This document shows, one piece after another, positions 35,559 to 45,447 of a stretch of DNA of 64,000 nucleotides. The position numbers and the translations under genes were made by a program. Below the pieces are notes generated by a model. That model had not been told where the DNA came from, made no database searches, and saw only the letters and a program-made list of their open reading frames with translations. Position 1 is the first letter of the stretch. The number at the start of each line of letters is the position of its first letter. The stretch comes from Volutella citrinella. Lineage: Eukaryota; Ascomycota; Sordariomycetes; Hypocreales; Nectriaceae. The stretch is taken from contig JAWZSP010000005.1 in assembly GCA_034401135.1 (NCBI GenBank), positions 1,860,001 to 1,924,000 of the forward strand, read 5' to 3'.

Positions 35559-37471
35559 GGCTCCCGACAAGCTGTAATGAATGGGCTGGACGGTTCCTTG
35601 CAGGGCGTTGCGCAATGCGACCTCGGACCCAAGAGCTGAGGGGCACGCGAGGGGTCCGAGGGCGAGAGAATGGACGCAGGTGGACGGTATCTGTTCGAGA
35701 TGAGAGGGTTAAAGGCGGAAAGGAGCGAGACAGCGGGTTGAGGGGGGAATATTAAATATTAGGGAATGGCCCGGCTAGAATGTGGTTTAATAAAGGGCCT
35801 TGGGCGTAAGATGCAGGAGAAGTCGTGCTGCGTTCTGTTTAAGTGAGCTGCAGTGGCCATGAGGACTCCCTTGGCATCTGGGAACGTGGGCCTGCCTGAG
35901 GCGCTATCCCATGCAGCAGGTGCCCGTAGGTTTCCCATTGGGGCTCCCATAGCGACCTCGCTTCCGCCTCATGCTCTAATAATAATCCTACGTGCGCTGA
36001 AGCTAAGAGACTGGGGCATGTTGGCTGGGGAAGCACCAGGCAGTCTTGCCATGTGCCCGGGCAGGAATCTGCCTTTGACAAGTCAGAGACGATGAGAGCG
36101 TGGCAGGAGGACCAATGAGGGCTTGTAAGTCCAGCCACGCCCACGGCACCCTGGATATCGGCCAGGGGTGGCGGAGTGCCCTAGCGCAGGCTGTACAGCA
36201 GGGGCCTGAGTTGATCTTCAGTGGGGTCGTCTCTACTTTAGCGCCCCGCCGCAGCTCAGAGTCAGTGGAGGGACGGACATCATGAGTCCATGACACCTGG
36301 AGACGGACAGGCCGTAGCCCGGTTGGGCGGCATTGCGAACCAGGTTCGACACCGGATGGGGTAGTTACCCACTGATAGGGGCAGAGCCTGAGATAACCTA
36401 CTCCCTAATCCGGCATACAAGTGCTGGCATTCACCATCTGTAAGCCCTAGCTCAGATAGAAGTGAGCCTAGTCGGCGGTTCCAGCCTGATGCTTCTTGTG
36501 ACCAGACGGGCTCTCCGTCGGAGGATGCCAACAGACAAGACCCGAGTTGACAGAGCTTCATTCTAACGAATGGTGGTTCACTGATCTAGACTGACATAGA
36601 GTGTACTTCTACCCTGGTGGATTGTAGCGGCTCATGAGCAAACAGGTCCGTTGCTCAGAAAACAAATGGCTTCAGCGTCGGGTTCTGCAACTTCTGTCAA
36701 CGGGAGCCATCAACACCTGCAGCCGACAACAGCCCGTTCGGGGCGGGCAATTATGGGTCCACGCTGGGGGTGGTCCGCCCGGCGACGCGTGCGCCCTGAG
36801 AAGGATCGGCCACAGATGGAGCACCATGCGCATCCGGGGGAAGGCCCATGGAGGCTCAAGGCTCGTGGGTAGTATTGAATGCAAACAATGGGCAATATAT
36901 CACTCCACAAATAGAATCCTTCAGGTGCATCATTCGGCCTCCTATCGACGGTGAGCGCGGTTGCTGTGCAGCGATTAAACTGAATAGCCTAGTTCCGTCA
37001 CCGAGCATCACAGCTACTCTCAGACGATAGGGGCAATGTTTGAGTGCAGCACTGCCTTGGGTCACAGCCATCATGCCCAAGCTAGCGCAGTGCAGGCAAC
37101 CATGCGGGCAATGCTGTCCGAACAATGTACTACCAACTTGCCTATAGTGCTACCTGAGTACTACCTTAAGTAATTATCTCCGTCCTTGTAAAGTTCCAAG
37201 TTGTGTCGTGGTCTGGAGCAAATGCGTGTACTTGCTCAGGCAATTCTGTGCCAACCTCGGCCTTCTGGCAAGGACCGAATGGTCCGAGCCCCACCAATTT
37301 TCGTGGCGAACAGCCATCCTGCTATTTTTCGCATGGCTGCTTCTTCTCTACCCGTGTCATTCAATGACATCAGCGTACAAAACCCAAGACTCTCTGATCA
37401 GTCGCCCAGCATAGGCCGTCTGCGCCTGCCCCATCTTGCATTGAACCTGCTACTGCACAGCGCTAGCCACA
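35559..37471. other. Intergenic region between divergent RBR and SDHAF1 genes
   Basis: About 1.9 kb, unusually long for this dense part of the window. Open frames overlap on both strands and lack motifs. A tRNA-like D-arm (GCTC/GAGC) near 36450 lacks matching anticodon and T arms. No gene supported. Confidence 0.55.
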
Positions 37472-37826
37472 ATGCGCCTCTCAGGACTGCAGAAGGAGGT
37501 TCTTGCCCTCTACCGCAACTGCCTGCGCGAGAGCCGAAAGAAGCCACAGGTTTGCAACCCAGCCGCGCCTTCCCTTACATGAACTCCGTGCGACTTACAC
37601 AGCTGAAGGCCACCCGCTCCCATTTCGTGAGCTTCGCAAAGTACGTGTTGGTCTCGTTGGCAACACCAGTCGCTCATCTCAACTGCTAACAACCCACAGA
37701 GGCGAATTCCTCCGGAACTTGGCCATTGACAAGCGCGACTTTGCTGCCATTGAGTTCCTTCTCCGAAAGGGTCGCCGCCAACTGGAGGTGTATTCGTCGC
37801 CAGGTATTAAAGACATCAAGCCGTAA
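37472..37826 (+). CDS. SDHAF1: Succinate dehydrogenase assembly factor 1 (SDHAF1/Sdh6), LYR protein
   Basis: Three small exons, 37472-37549, 37603-37640 and 37700-37826, have introns of 53 and 59 nt (the second with branch CTAAC), giving 80 aa. Yeast Sdh6 is of similar size. The N-terminus MRLSGLQKEVLALYR carries the LYR tripeptide at residues 13-15. The C-terminal half has IEFLLRKGRRQLEVY, the conserved IEyLxRrGrRqLe block of SDHAF1. LYR proteins of this kind help insert Fe-S clusters into the Sdh2 subunit in the mitochondrial matrix. No exon exceeds 43 codons, so simple ORF-length scans miss this gene. Confidence 0.9.
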
Positions 37827-38055
37827 TGAAGGGGAAGCTACCTCCCACCTCCCACGCAGCTCCTTCCACTGCTTCACTTGACAATACCTACTTTGCCCCT
37901 CTCCAACATCAACATGCTACTAGCAGCAGCCATCACTGGTGTTCTTCTTGGAGACCACGCACCACCCTTCGCAACCGCAACTCTAGGAGACTCCGCATAA
38001 CTCCTCTATCTTTACATAACTCACCCCGTACTATTTTCTTGTTACTCGAGTAGAA

Positions 38056-40401
38056 ATGACTCAGCCTTCAAGCAGGCCAAACTCCCTCAATGACTCACCA
38101 AAGCCCACGGCTCAACCCCCTCGGACTCACAGACCAAGTTCCTTTCAGAGGGCGCGGCCACGTCCCCGAGTATTACTCATTTCTCGACACTCTGGTCTCG
38201 CGAAACAGTCGTTTTCCAAAGGCCATATACACCCGACCTCACGCAGCCAACCCCATATATCAGCCTCCAAGCCAGTTGATAACAAGGCCAGTGCTGTCCA
38301 TGCAAGTTGCAGCCCATCCGCGGCCTGCAAACATGGCATCGACGGTCATGAAACGCGATCCGAATCGATCTCTGACCTGGACCTCTATGCACCTACGAAT
38401 CATCAATCATCTGTAAATAGTCATCCCCTGCCGGCCCCTCCGCCATCACCTGAGCTTCGAGAGGAACACTGTCTCGAAGGTGGCGATGAAATATGCCGTG
38501 CCAAGGCCAATAGCGGGACCAGTTCGAAACACTCTCCTCAATCTCAATCCCTGGCGAAGGTCTCGCCCCTGTATTATCACAAAAATCAGTTCTACAATGA
38601 CGATGTTAATCAAACTCGCCCGAGCCCCATCTCTTCTCCCATACTATGCCCTGGGGATGCGACATCAGAGGTGCAGGACCCTTTGAGGGACCATCTAGAC
38701 GATTCTCTCGTCGAGGCGATCGTGCGCAGTGTTGCCCAGCAGTTGCAACAACTATCCGTGTCAAAGGTGCCAATGTCGGATTCCAAATCGTCTACCACAG
38801 CGGAAAACGTTCCAATCAATCCACCATCGAGAACCTCAAGCCAAAAGGCCGCTCTAGATGTTTTCACACGCGAACTTCAAAACTACGCCGAACACACAAG
38901 TGCGAAACGGAAGAAACCTCTCCAAAGCCCAACGCCTGCTGTGTCGGGTGCTACAATTCGTACTGTTTCAGCTCTCCTCCCATATCGTTCCGAGTTCGCT
39001 ACTGCGGGCCTCGCAGTGACATCGAAGGATCAATCGAAAAAAGCTTCTCGTATAGCCAAGTCTGGTGCCGCTAGGGAATTGCGTAGGCGCCGATTTCGAC
39101 CGGGATTTTTGAAACGCATGGTGCAAGTGGATGGCGACAATGGATGCCATAGTCCACAAACCGAGATATCATTTACTACAGCAAATAACCAGGATGAGTG
39201 GAGATATGCTATGATGGACGAGATCCCACTACGCAAGCAAACGACCTCCCCACATTGGAAGCTGTCAAAGTATGGCTAGATACCATGTTTGAACAAACCA
39301 AAGAATGAGGTGACGGATCGGCAATGCCTCCGGATCATGCAGTCGTCTCGTGCAAAACGGTCGAATTCGCCTTGCCTGCCACCAGCCATTCCTATCACAG
39401 ACGACAAGAAACTGGAAGTGGCCAAACTGCCGACCAGGGCTCGCTATCCCGAATGGACGGATTTATATGGCCCACTCCAAAACAAACAAGCTAAACAAGC
39501 TTCGGCTGTCCGCGGAAAACAAATCCAGAAGCCGGGAGACGAGCAGAGAGGTGTGCGTGCTGAGTCCGAGCTTCCTGATGGCCCCAAGCCTTCCAAACCA
39601 TTGCCGAAACCTGGAAATGATGCTCGGCATCTAGAAAAGGCGCGGGTTTCCCAGTCTCACTTGCGAGATGCGCATAGTAATCGTTCTATGGAGGGTATGG
39701 AGCCTTGTGGTAGTGGTGGGAACACTGATCGAAAGCAAGAGCCTGAGAAGCAAAGCGAGTTCACTGAAGTGAACAAGGGCATGAGCATGCCATCGCTAAC
39801 TCTAGACCAACCAGAACCTTGTGTTCGTCATCGTCGGTTTAACAATCTTGTTGCCGAGATGTTAAACACCAACCTGGAAAGGCTCAAGCCTCTCCCGGAC
39901 TTGCCAACGGCACCATACGAGACTACCGAAACCTGTACAGGCCCCACGAGGCTTTCACCACCAGCGGCTGATGATGCTGAGCTCGAACCTCAAGACGAGG
40001 TTCTCTGGCCACCTGCCGAGCCGCCCAGTACTGCTCAGGGCGAAACATACCGTACCGACGGCCGCTCTCGTCATAGGGCCAATGCCCGGCCCAAGATTCC
40101 GGAAAGAATGTCTTCAGTCCGAGATAGCCTTAGCACGCGGGATGCCGCGCAGGGCGAGGTTGCTGATCGTGATGTTCTACGGGGCCTCCATATCCTGACA
40201 TCGGCGGCATGCAACGAAAAGATCAACGAAACCATAAGACACACGGCCGGCTTCCATGTTCGACGGTTCCTCGCGGAATTGAAGCAGTTCGAGAAGTTGG
40301 GACATGAATCGCCGCGGGAGTCGGATGAGGAACGTGTGAGAAGGATGAGATTGGACATGAAGAACCTGAAACGACGAGTGCGGCGGTCGAGGGTGGGATA
40401 G
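38056..40401 (+). CDS. Uncharacterised basic, Ser/Pro-rich protein with in-frame TAG
   Basis: A frame starts at ATG 38056 and runs 407 codons to TAG at 39277. The same frame then stays open for another 373 codons to TAG at 40399. Both halves look like one low-complexity protein rich in Ser, Pro, Lys and Arg. The first half has a cluster RRRRFRPGFLKRM; the second ends with a charged helix (HVRRFLAELKQFEKLG, then RMRLDMKNLKRRVRRSR). A 168-nt intron (donor GTATGG at 39270, acceptor GACCAG ending 39437) would remove the stop and keep frame, joining K to ARYPEWTDLYGPL. Otherwise this is a nonsense allele, stop readthrough, or two genes. I recognise no domain; a nuclear or chromatin role is only suggested by composition. 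Confidence 0.6.
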
Positions 40402-40772
40402 AACAGGACGACGACGCCGTCTCACTAGGTGTTGATTCATGTATCAAATCGCTGTTGACCTTCCAGTAGATCTGATGTTGGTACACAGCTATTTCATACC
40501 CGCAACAGACCATATCATTCCTACTAGTGTTTCCCCCTTAATATGGCTCATGGTGGTATTTGCCTTTTGGGGATATTCTCTCTTCAGCAATAGACCGACC
40601 GTCTGACGGCTTTGTGTATCCGGCTTGCTCCATCTATTTGCTGGGCTTACAACGCCGCATCTGGTATGGGTCCGCGCCACATCAGCCACACTTGAGGATG
40701 ACGAAACCTAAGTCAAACGACAAGACCTCATTCCCTTCCATCATTGTCGCCATTCATCGCTCTGTCGCATTC
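40402..40772. other. Short intergenic region before the PSI-domain gene
   Basis: The frame of the next gene stays open upstream to about 40560, with another ATG at 40698. Part of this stretch may therefore be coding if that start is used. Otherwise it is 5' leader and promoter. Confidence 0.5.
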
Positions 40773-41374
40773 ATGAGCAATATGGAGCTGACATTTGACG
40801 AGATCCAGGCACTGCGTGCCAATTTCTCACCATCGGAGAACAAGCATGAACACTTCCGACGGTGCTGGGCGCATCAGGACTGCGGGGGTTGCCTTGGAGA
40901 CACGCAGTGTAGCTGGTGTCCATTTGTATGTTCCGCCCAGTCGCTCCTTTCACTGCATGATTTGCGTCGAGGATGCTCATTGGGGATGTCCAATTACTAA
41001 TTGTTGGTTAGACCTCGACCTGCGTGGCCAATTCATACCCAGTTCCTCTGCTAGCTCCGGCATATGACGAGGAAATATGCCCATACTGGGCAGAGCGATG
41101 GGAGATACGGACTAGGCCTCTGGGATGCCAGGTCTCGACCATCACAAGCATTACATCTGTCGTTTCGATTGCGGCTACAATAGCTTTCTTCTTGTTGCTT
41201 CTTCTAGCCGTGTGCGCATTTCGCATGCTTGGCCGTGCAATCAGAGCCAACCCAGACTCTTGGGGACCCTTCCAGCGGAAATGGTGGCGCCGGTTTGGAC
41301 GAAAAACGCCAGAGACGGAGCCGCTTCTTGCAGAGGACGAGCCAAATCATGATGCGACGGATGGGGCAGTGTGA
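40773..41374 (+). CDS. Small single-pass membrane protein with PSI-type cysteine domain
   Basis: Exons are 40773-40925 and 41012-41374, with an 86-nt intron (GTATGT...GGTTAG), giving 171 aa from the ATG at 40773; an in-frame ATG at 40698 would add 25 residues. The Cys-rich region CWAHQDCGGCL...CSWCPF...TCVAN...ICP fits the plexin-semaphorin-integrin (PSI) spacing. A membrane helix follows (about 97-123, rich in Ile, Leu and Ala), then a basic tail (RKWWRRFGRK) and an acidic end. No N-terminal signal peptide is seen from this start, so the helix would act as a signal anchor. Proteins of this layout recur in filamentous fungi but have no known role. It converges on cnxG with 121 bp between stops. 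Confidence 0.78.
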
Positions 41375-41495
41375 AGGGTGTTCCGTGGCGCCCAACGCCC
41401 CGAGGTATGTGGTCTACGAGCGACGATCAAGCAGCACATCAACAAGGACGCAGTTTGCTGCATTCGCGGGGTGCATTCGACAGGTTGTTACCCGG

Positions 41496-41780
41496 TTACC
41501 CAGAGCTAACAGGGGGGATGATGGCTACTTCATCAGATTCTTTGAGCGCAATGTCGCCCTCGTCGCCCGACAAATCCACATAGTCAAGATTGACGGTGAC
41601 GAGACAGGCGTCCAAGATTTTTGCCTGGATACCAGGGTATCTTGATTCAAGTTCGACAAACAATTTCTTCACCGATAGTGACACAGGGAAAGCCTCGTGG
41701 TCTTTTCCTGTGAACGAACTAGCTGTAGCAAAATAAAGGACATTGAAGTGACCAGGCGGAGGCTTCGGTGCCGATGCCAT
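41496..41780 (-). CDS. cnxG: Molybdopterin synthase sulfur-carrier subunit (CnxG/MOCS2A/MoaD)
   Basis: One intron-free exon encodes 94 aa, the expected size for a MoaD/ThiS ubiquitin-like protein. The small subunit carries a thiocarboxylate on its C-terminal Gly and delivers sulfur to precursor Z in making molybdenum cofactor, needed for nitrate reductase and related enzymes. Conserved parts are FNVLYFATAS at the N-terminus, VTVNLDYVDL, and the tail DEVAIIPPVSSG. The last residue is Gly as required, but the penultimate one is Ser, whereas bacterial MoaD ends in Gly-Gly. The large-subunit gene (cnxH type) is not in this window. Confidence 0.88.
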   Translation of the reverse strand: MASAPKPPPGHFNVLYFATASSFTGKDHEAFPVSLSVKKLFVELESRYPGIQAKILDACLVTVNLDYVDLSGDEGDIALKESDEVAIIPPVSSG

Positions 41781-42503
41781 TGCGTATTTTCGCCTCCCGA
41801 GGGGTATCTATAAGTCTTTTTTACTGTTAGCTTCTTGTATCGTGCCAAACGGGACGGAAACGAAGAGATATCAGTGAGATTGGGTCAGAGATCTTGGTGA
41901 TAAAAGGTACATCAATGTATGTTTCAGGTAATACATGCTATTAGAGCATCATTCCAATTCGAGGGATAAACATCAAGCAGCTTTGTTTGAACTTACCAAA
42001 GGAGGTGTGCCAGCCTCAATGAAGCGTTGGCGTTGTGTTGGGGAAAAGAAGAGAAAATAATGCAAGGCGCCCCGCTCAATTTGAACTTGCTGCGATGTCC
42101 GGGCTGCACGTGACCTAGCGCGGCCGTTGGCCAGACATGCCAGCTTCAAGGTCTCAGCAGCAAATGGCCAGTTGACTTGGGAGATCAAGTCGGTGGTGGT
42201 TTGAGGATTATGAAAACAAATTTACTACTAGATCAGAGGTCACGGGCAAATGATTCGGGACGTTGAACAGAAGGGCGTGTGTGTTTGTCAGGAAATTCAC
42301 TTTTTTGGTCGGATTCCATGCTGCAGAAGAATTGTTCTGGATTCTCAATGCCAGATCCGTGACTCCTCTAACAAATGAAACTGGGATGTGGGTGACACAT
42401 TCCCAGGCAATGTCCCAATACAAGGCGCGCCCGCCTTAGCATGCAAAGACCATCCTGTCGTCCACGTTCGTCTATGTCCATCCACGGCTCCCCAACACAC
42501 CGT
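41781..42503. other. Intergenic region upstream of cnxG
   Basis: About 720 bp between the cnxG start and the RPS28 stop, both genes being on the minus strand. It holds the cnxG promoter and the RPS28 3' UTR. CACGTGA is present at 42107, 327 bp before cnxG. No open frame of note. Confidence 0.55.
42107..42113. promoter_or_regulatory. CACGTGA site upstream of cnxG
   Basis: The third CACGTGA in a gene-upstream position in this window. It is 327 bp before cnxG and about 390 bp past the RPS28 stop. Its function is unproven. Confidence 0.25.
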
Positions 42504-42910
42504 TTATCGAAGTCGTCGGGCCTCACGCTCAGACTCGAGCAGGCAGAGGATATCGTCCTCACGGACTGCAGAAAAGAGTTAGTCATCACCGCACCACAGC
42601 ACATTCTTGATATCGATGGAATTCGTCGGGAGTGAGTTGAAAGTGTTGGTGAGGGTAATTCGTACCAGGGCCCTTGACGTTTCGGATGATCTGGCGGGAC
42701 TGGTCGTCCATGAACTCGACGCGGACCTGGGTGACACCACCACGGGAGCCTATGATTGTACTTGTCAGGTCGATGTTTCTTCTTCTCGGATTTGACGGGT
42801 CACCGCTCGTGCTGAGCACGGGGCGATTTCGATGTCGAAGGGGACGCACCGGTACGGCCGAGAACTCGCAGAACCTTGACGAGCTTGACGGGGGTCTTGG
42901 AGGAATCCAT
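42504..42910 (-). CDS. RPS28: 40S ribosomal protein S28 (eS28)
   Basis: Three exons, 42910-42850, 42749-42666 and 42565-42504, have introns of 100 nt each, giving 68 aa, the family length. The sequence starts [21 protein letters not shown] and contains [27 protein letters not shown], ending [20 protein letters not shown]; this matches eS28 almost throughout. It is part of the small ribosomal subunit near the mRNA exit channel. Both introns split Gly or Val codons after the first base, which hides the gene from ORF-length scans. Introns longer than those of most neighbours are common in fungal ribosomal-protein genes. Confidence 0.97.
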
Positions 42911-43393
42911 TTTTGCGGCCTGGTGAATTGTGAGCGGGCGGATGTTACGTGCGTTGGGTTCGTGGGCGTCGTACTGTGTGAAGTTGTAGATGGGTCGGGG
43001 GGTCGCGGACGTGAGCTGCAAAGTGACGCTTGATTCAGACTGAACTTTTTGGTGAGCCTGTCAGGGTTTTCGTGTGCCAAAGCCCTTACCCCACCACAGC
43101 AACCAAGCGAGTTTACGGCCGGCGTAAGCGGCGGAATAAGTATTCCTCCGTGACCGTGACCCCACAGGACCGAAATACTGCACCGCCACATATCGTCTCC
43201 AGCCACACCAGGGAACCGCATGGTCTACTATCGCGACCTCATGCCTTGAGAAACCAAGCAAGTGGTTATTGTGGGAAAGAAAGTGACTCTAGACACCCAT
43301 CCGAGCATGAGGCGTCTAAATCTTTTACAGGTCATACATGGGCTTCTTAGGTGCTAGAAAGCTTTCAATGGGGGTATCTGCGCAGTGCTTTTA
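42911..43393. other. RPS28 promoter and 3' flank of dynamitin
   Basis: A 483-bp stretch upstream of RPS28 that also holds the 3' UTR of the dynamitin gene. No gene supported. Confidence 0.55.
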
Positions 43394-44810
43394 TCATGAC
43401 AATTCATCAACCCGCTCCTCCAGGTCTTTCACCCATTCTTCCATGACCTTCATGTTCTTCTCAACGGCTCCGCCTCCTTCCTTGATGGCAGCCTCAATCT
43501 TCTCGATGCCGTCGTTCCACTGCTTTAGCTCTGTCGTCATATCGGCCTGCTGTTTCTCGATTCGACTCAAGGTCTCGCCAGCAGTCGCCGCGTCAGCGTG
43601 AATGGCTCTGAGAGATCGTAGACGGTCCAGTAGAGGAGGCAGTATGGGTGTGAGGCTCTCAATGGTTGGCAGAATCCCATAGAGAGCCTTGATCTTTGCC
43701 TCCTGCTCGGACTCCTCCGAGGCTGCAGCAGGAGCATTACGGCCAAGCTCTTCTCGCAGAACTCTGGCCTTCTCTCGGGAATCATTGAGCTTGTCTTGAT
43801 CTGTAGCCAGAGCTCTCACTCGCCGGCTAATCGCATCGAGGTTTGCCGTGGACGCCTGCGAGAGGGTGGTGATTTGCTTGCTCATTGTGTCAAGCGTAGG
43901 CAAGATTGCGCGGGGCAGGCCATTTGCATCCGACTCTAGCATCAGGGATGAGCTAATTCCCAAGGCTTTCTCCAGCATGAGGAGCCGACGATCAAAATCC
44001 GCCGTTTTCGCCAGAGCATGGCTTTGCTCGTATGTGGGAGCATATGTTACCGTGTATGTCGCATTCTTATTCGCATCAGCGGCCCGCTCCTCTTCAATCG
44101 CCCCAGGCGGCATCTTGATCGCATGGGTCACGACTCGAGTCCCCTCCGGCATTGACAACTCATCCAGAGCTTCGCTTAAAGAGGCCAGTTTTTCATCGTT
44201 TGTCGAGGGGTTTTCAGCCGCCATTGCCGACTTGGCTGCCTTTCTCTTCGCATAATCGTCCTTGGCCTCAGCAACCTCCCGCTGAAGTCGAGCAATACGT
44301 CGTTCCAGGCTCTCATCGTCATCCTCATCGTCGTCGGAAATCTCGCCATACTCTTCCGTCCCATCTTGTAGAACGCGTTGGCGGCGGCTGCTCATCCTGT
44401 ATGATTGCCGCTTTCCGTCGACTCGATCGGAGAAGTCTACTCCGTTCGTATTGACGTTGGCTGGCAGAAACCTGGAACGAGCCTCGTCTATTCGGAGCCG
44501 CGATCGTGAGATGCCTGCATTCTCGTCGTCTTCATCGTCGTCGTCGTCGTCGTCAACGTCGTAGAATTCATCGTCGGATTGAGTACGAGCCGCTATTGTT
44601 GTCTAGGCTTGGGTCAGGGCCGATTCTAGAAGGCGATGGTCAAATCAAGGCTTACAGGGACAGTGGAGTTGTCATCTGTAAGTTCGGGCGTCTCGTAAAT
44701 ATCGGGAGCAGAGTCCTAGCCGATGATTAGCATGTCGCCAAGCTGGAGTCGCTGGGGGAGGTTTGGCTCACCAGGTCGGGCAATGCCGCATATTTCCGGT
44801 TCAGAGCCAT
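43394..44810 (-). CDS. DCTN2: Dynactin subunit 2 (dynamitin, p50)
   Basis: Exons are 44810-44772, 44715-44656 and 44602-43394 (introns 56 and 53 nt, the second with a CTGAC branch), giving 435 aa. The N-terminus MALNRKYAALPDLDSAPDIYETPEL is the conserved dynamitin start, split over the first two exons. An acidic run of about a dozen Asp/Glu follows (residues 48-60), encoded by a GAC repeat. The rest is coiled coil, including SLERRIARLQREVAEAK and a C-terminal pair ending EEWVKDLEERVDEL. Dynamitin forms the shoulder of dynactin, the cofactor of cytoplasmic dynein in nuclear and vesicle movement along hyphal microtubules. Repeat-length variation in the acidic run is likely between strains. Confidence 0.93.
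44524..44562. repeat. GTC/GAC trinucleotide repeat inside the dynamitin gene
   Basis: An almost pure run of GTC triplets on the + strand, reading GAC and GAT (Asp) on the coding strand. It encodes the acidic tract of dynamitin. Confidence 0.85.
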
Positions 44811-45447
44811 TGTGCCACTTGGGGGCGATAGATATGCACGGCAGGAAGCAACTCCAATGATGACGAGTATGTCCTGGGGAAGTCCAGCGAGTTACAGCGC
44901 TCAGCGATGCAGGGAGTTTGTTCGAGCATAGAACTGAGTAGCAGCCCAGAGCTGGAGCTGTGTTGGGGTATGGCCAGTCATCCAGGGGCATGCTGCAGTG
45001 ACGTCCAGGCGGCTAGTGGGGTTCCTCGGTGCTGGCACTGTCGTGGCGCCTAGCTGCCCAGTGAGCAGCTGCCAAGATTGATTTCCCACTGCACCGCACA
45101 GCACGGGCGGGCTTTCATCAGTCAAGCGCGTCTGTCGACGCGTCTGAAACCCCGGACCCAATCAATGCACATTTCACGTACGGAGTGATCAGTTCGGATA
45201 CGCCCTGCTACAGACCGTTGGAGGCCGGTAGCTGGGGCCCATCTCTCTGGCGGTTCGGTGAATGCCCTTCATTTCTACCATTGACGCTCTATAACCGAGC
45301 CAGGTCGGTCTCCGCTTCACGGGTGTTGGGTCGGTTCGGCAGCAAGGCCAGCACGCGGCCTGTTCAACGCTCGTCCAAGTCGCGACGGTGATTCTTTCTG
45401 GGCTCTTGGACCGTTTTAGGAATCTCATCGTTGTATGCCTATCCAAT
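44811..45447. other. Divergent promoter between dynamitin and RTC4
   Basis: About 640 bp upstream of both genes. The frame of RTC4 stays open back to 45388 but has no earlier ATG in that stretch. No other gene supported. Confidence 0.55.

Noticed and set aside
35559..35615. Longer N-terminus for the RBR ligase
   Set aside because: The frame is open to 35615, but the codon there is TTG. The first real ATG is at 35558.
36440..36520. Second tRNA-like D arm (GCTC...GAGC)
   Set aside because: There is no anticodon stem with a 7-nt loop and no TTC-containing T arm at the right distance.
39270..39342. 73-nt intron across the in-frame TAG (donor GTATGG, acceptor ATGCAG)
   Set aside because: The signals look good, but the join shifts frame and soon meets stops. 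Only the 168-nt alternative restores the long frame.
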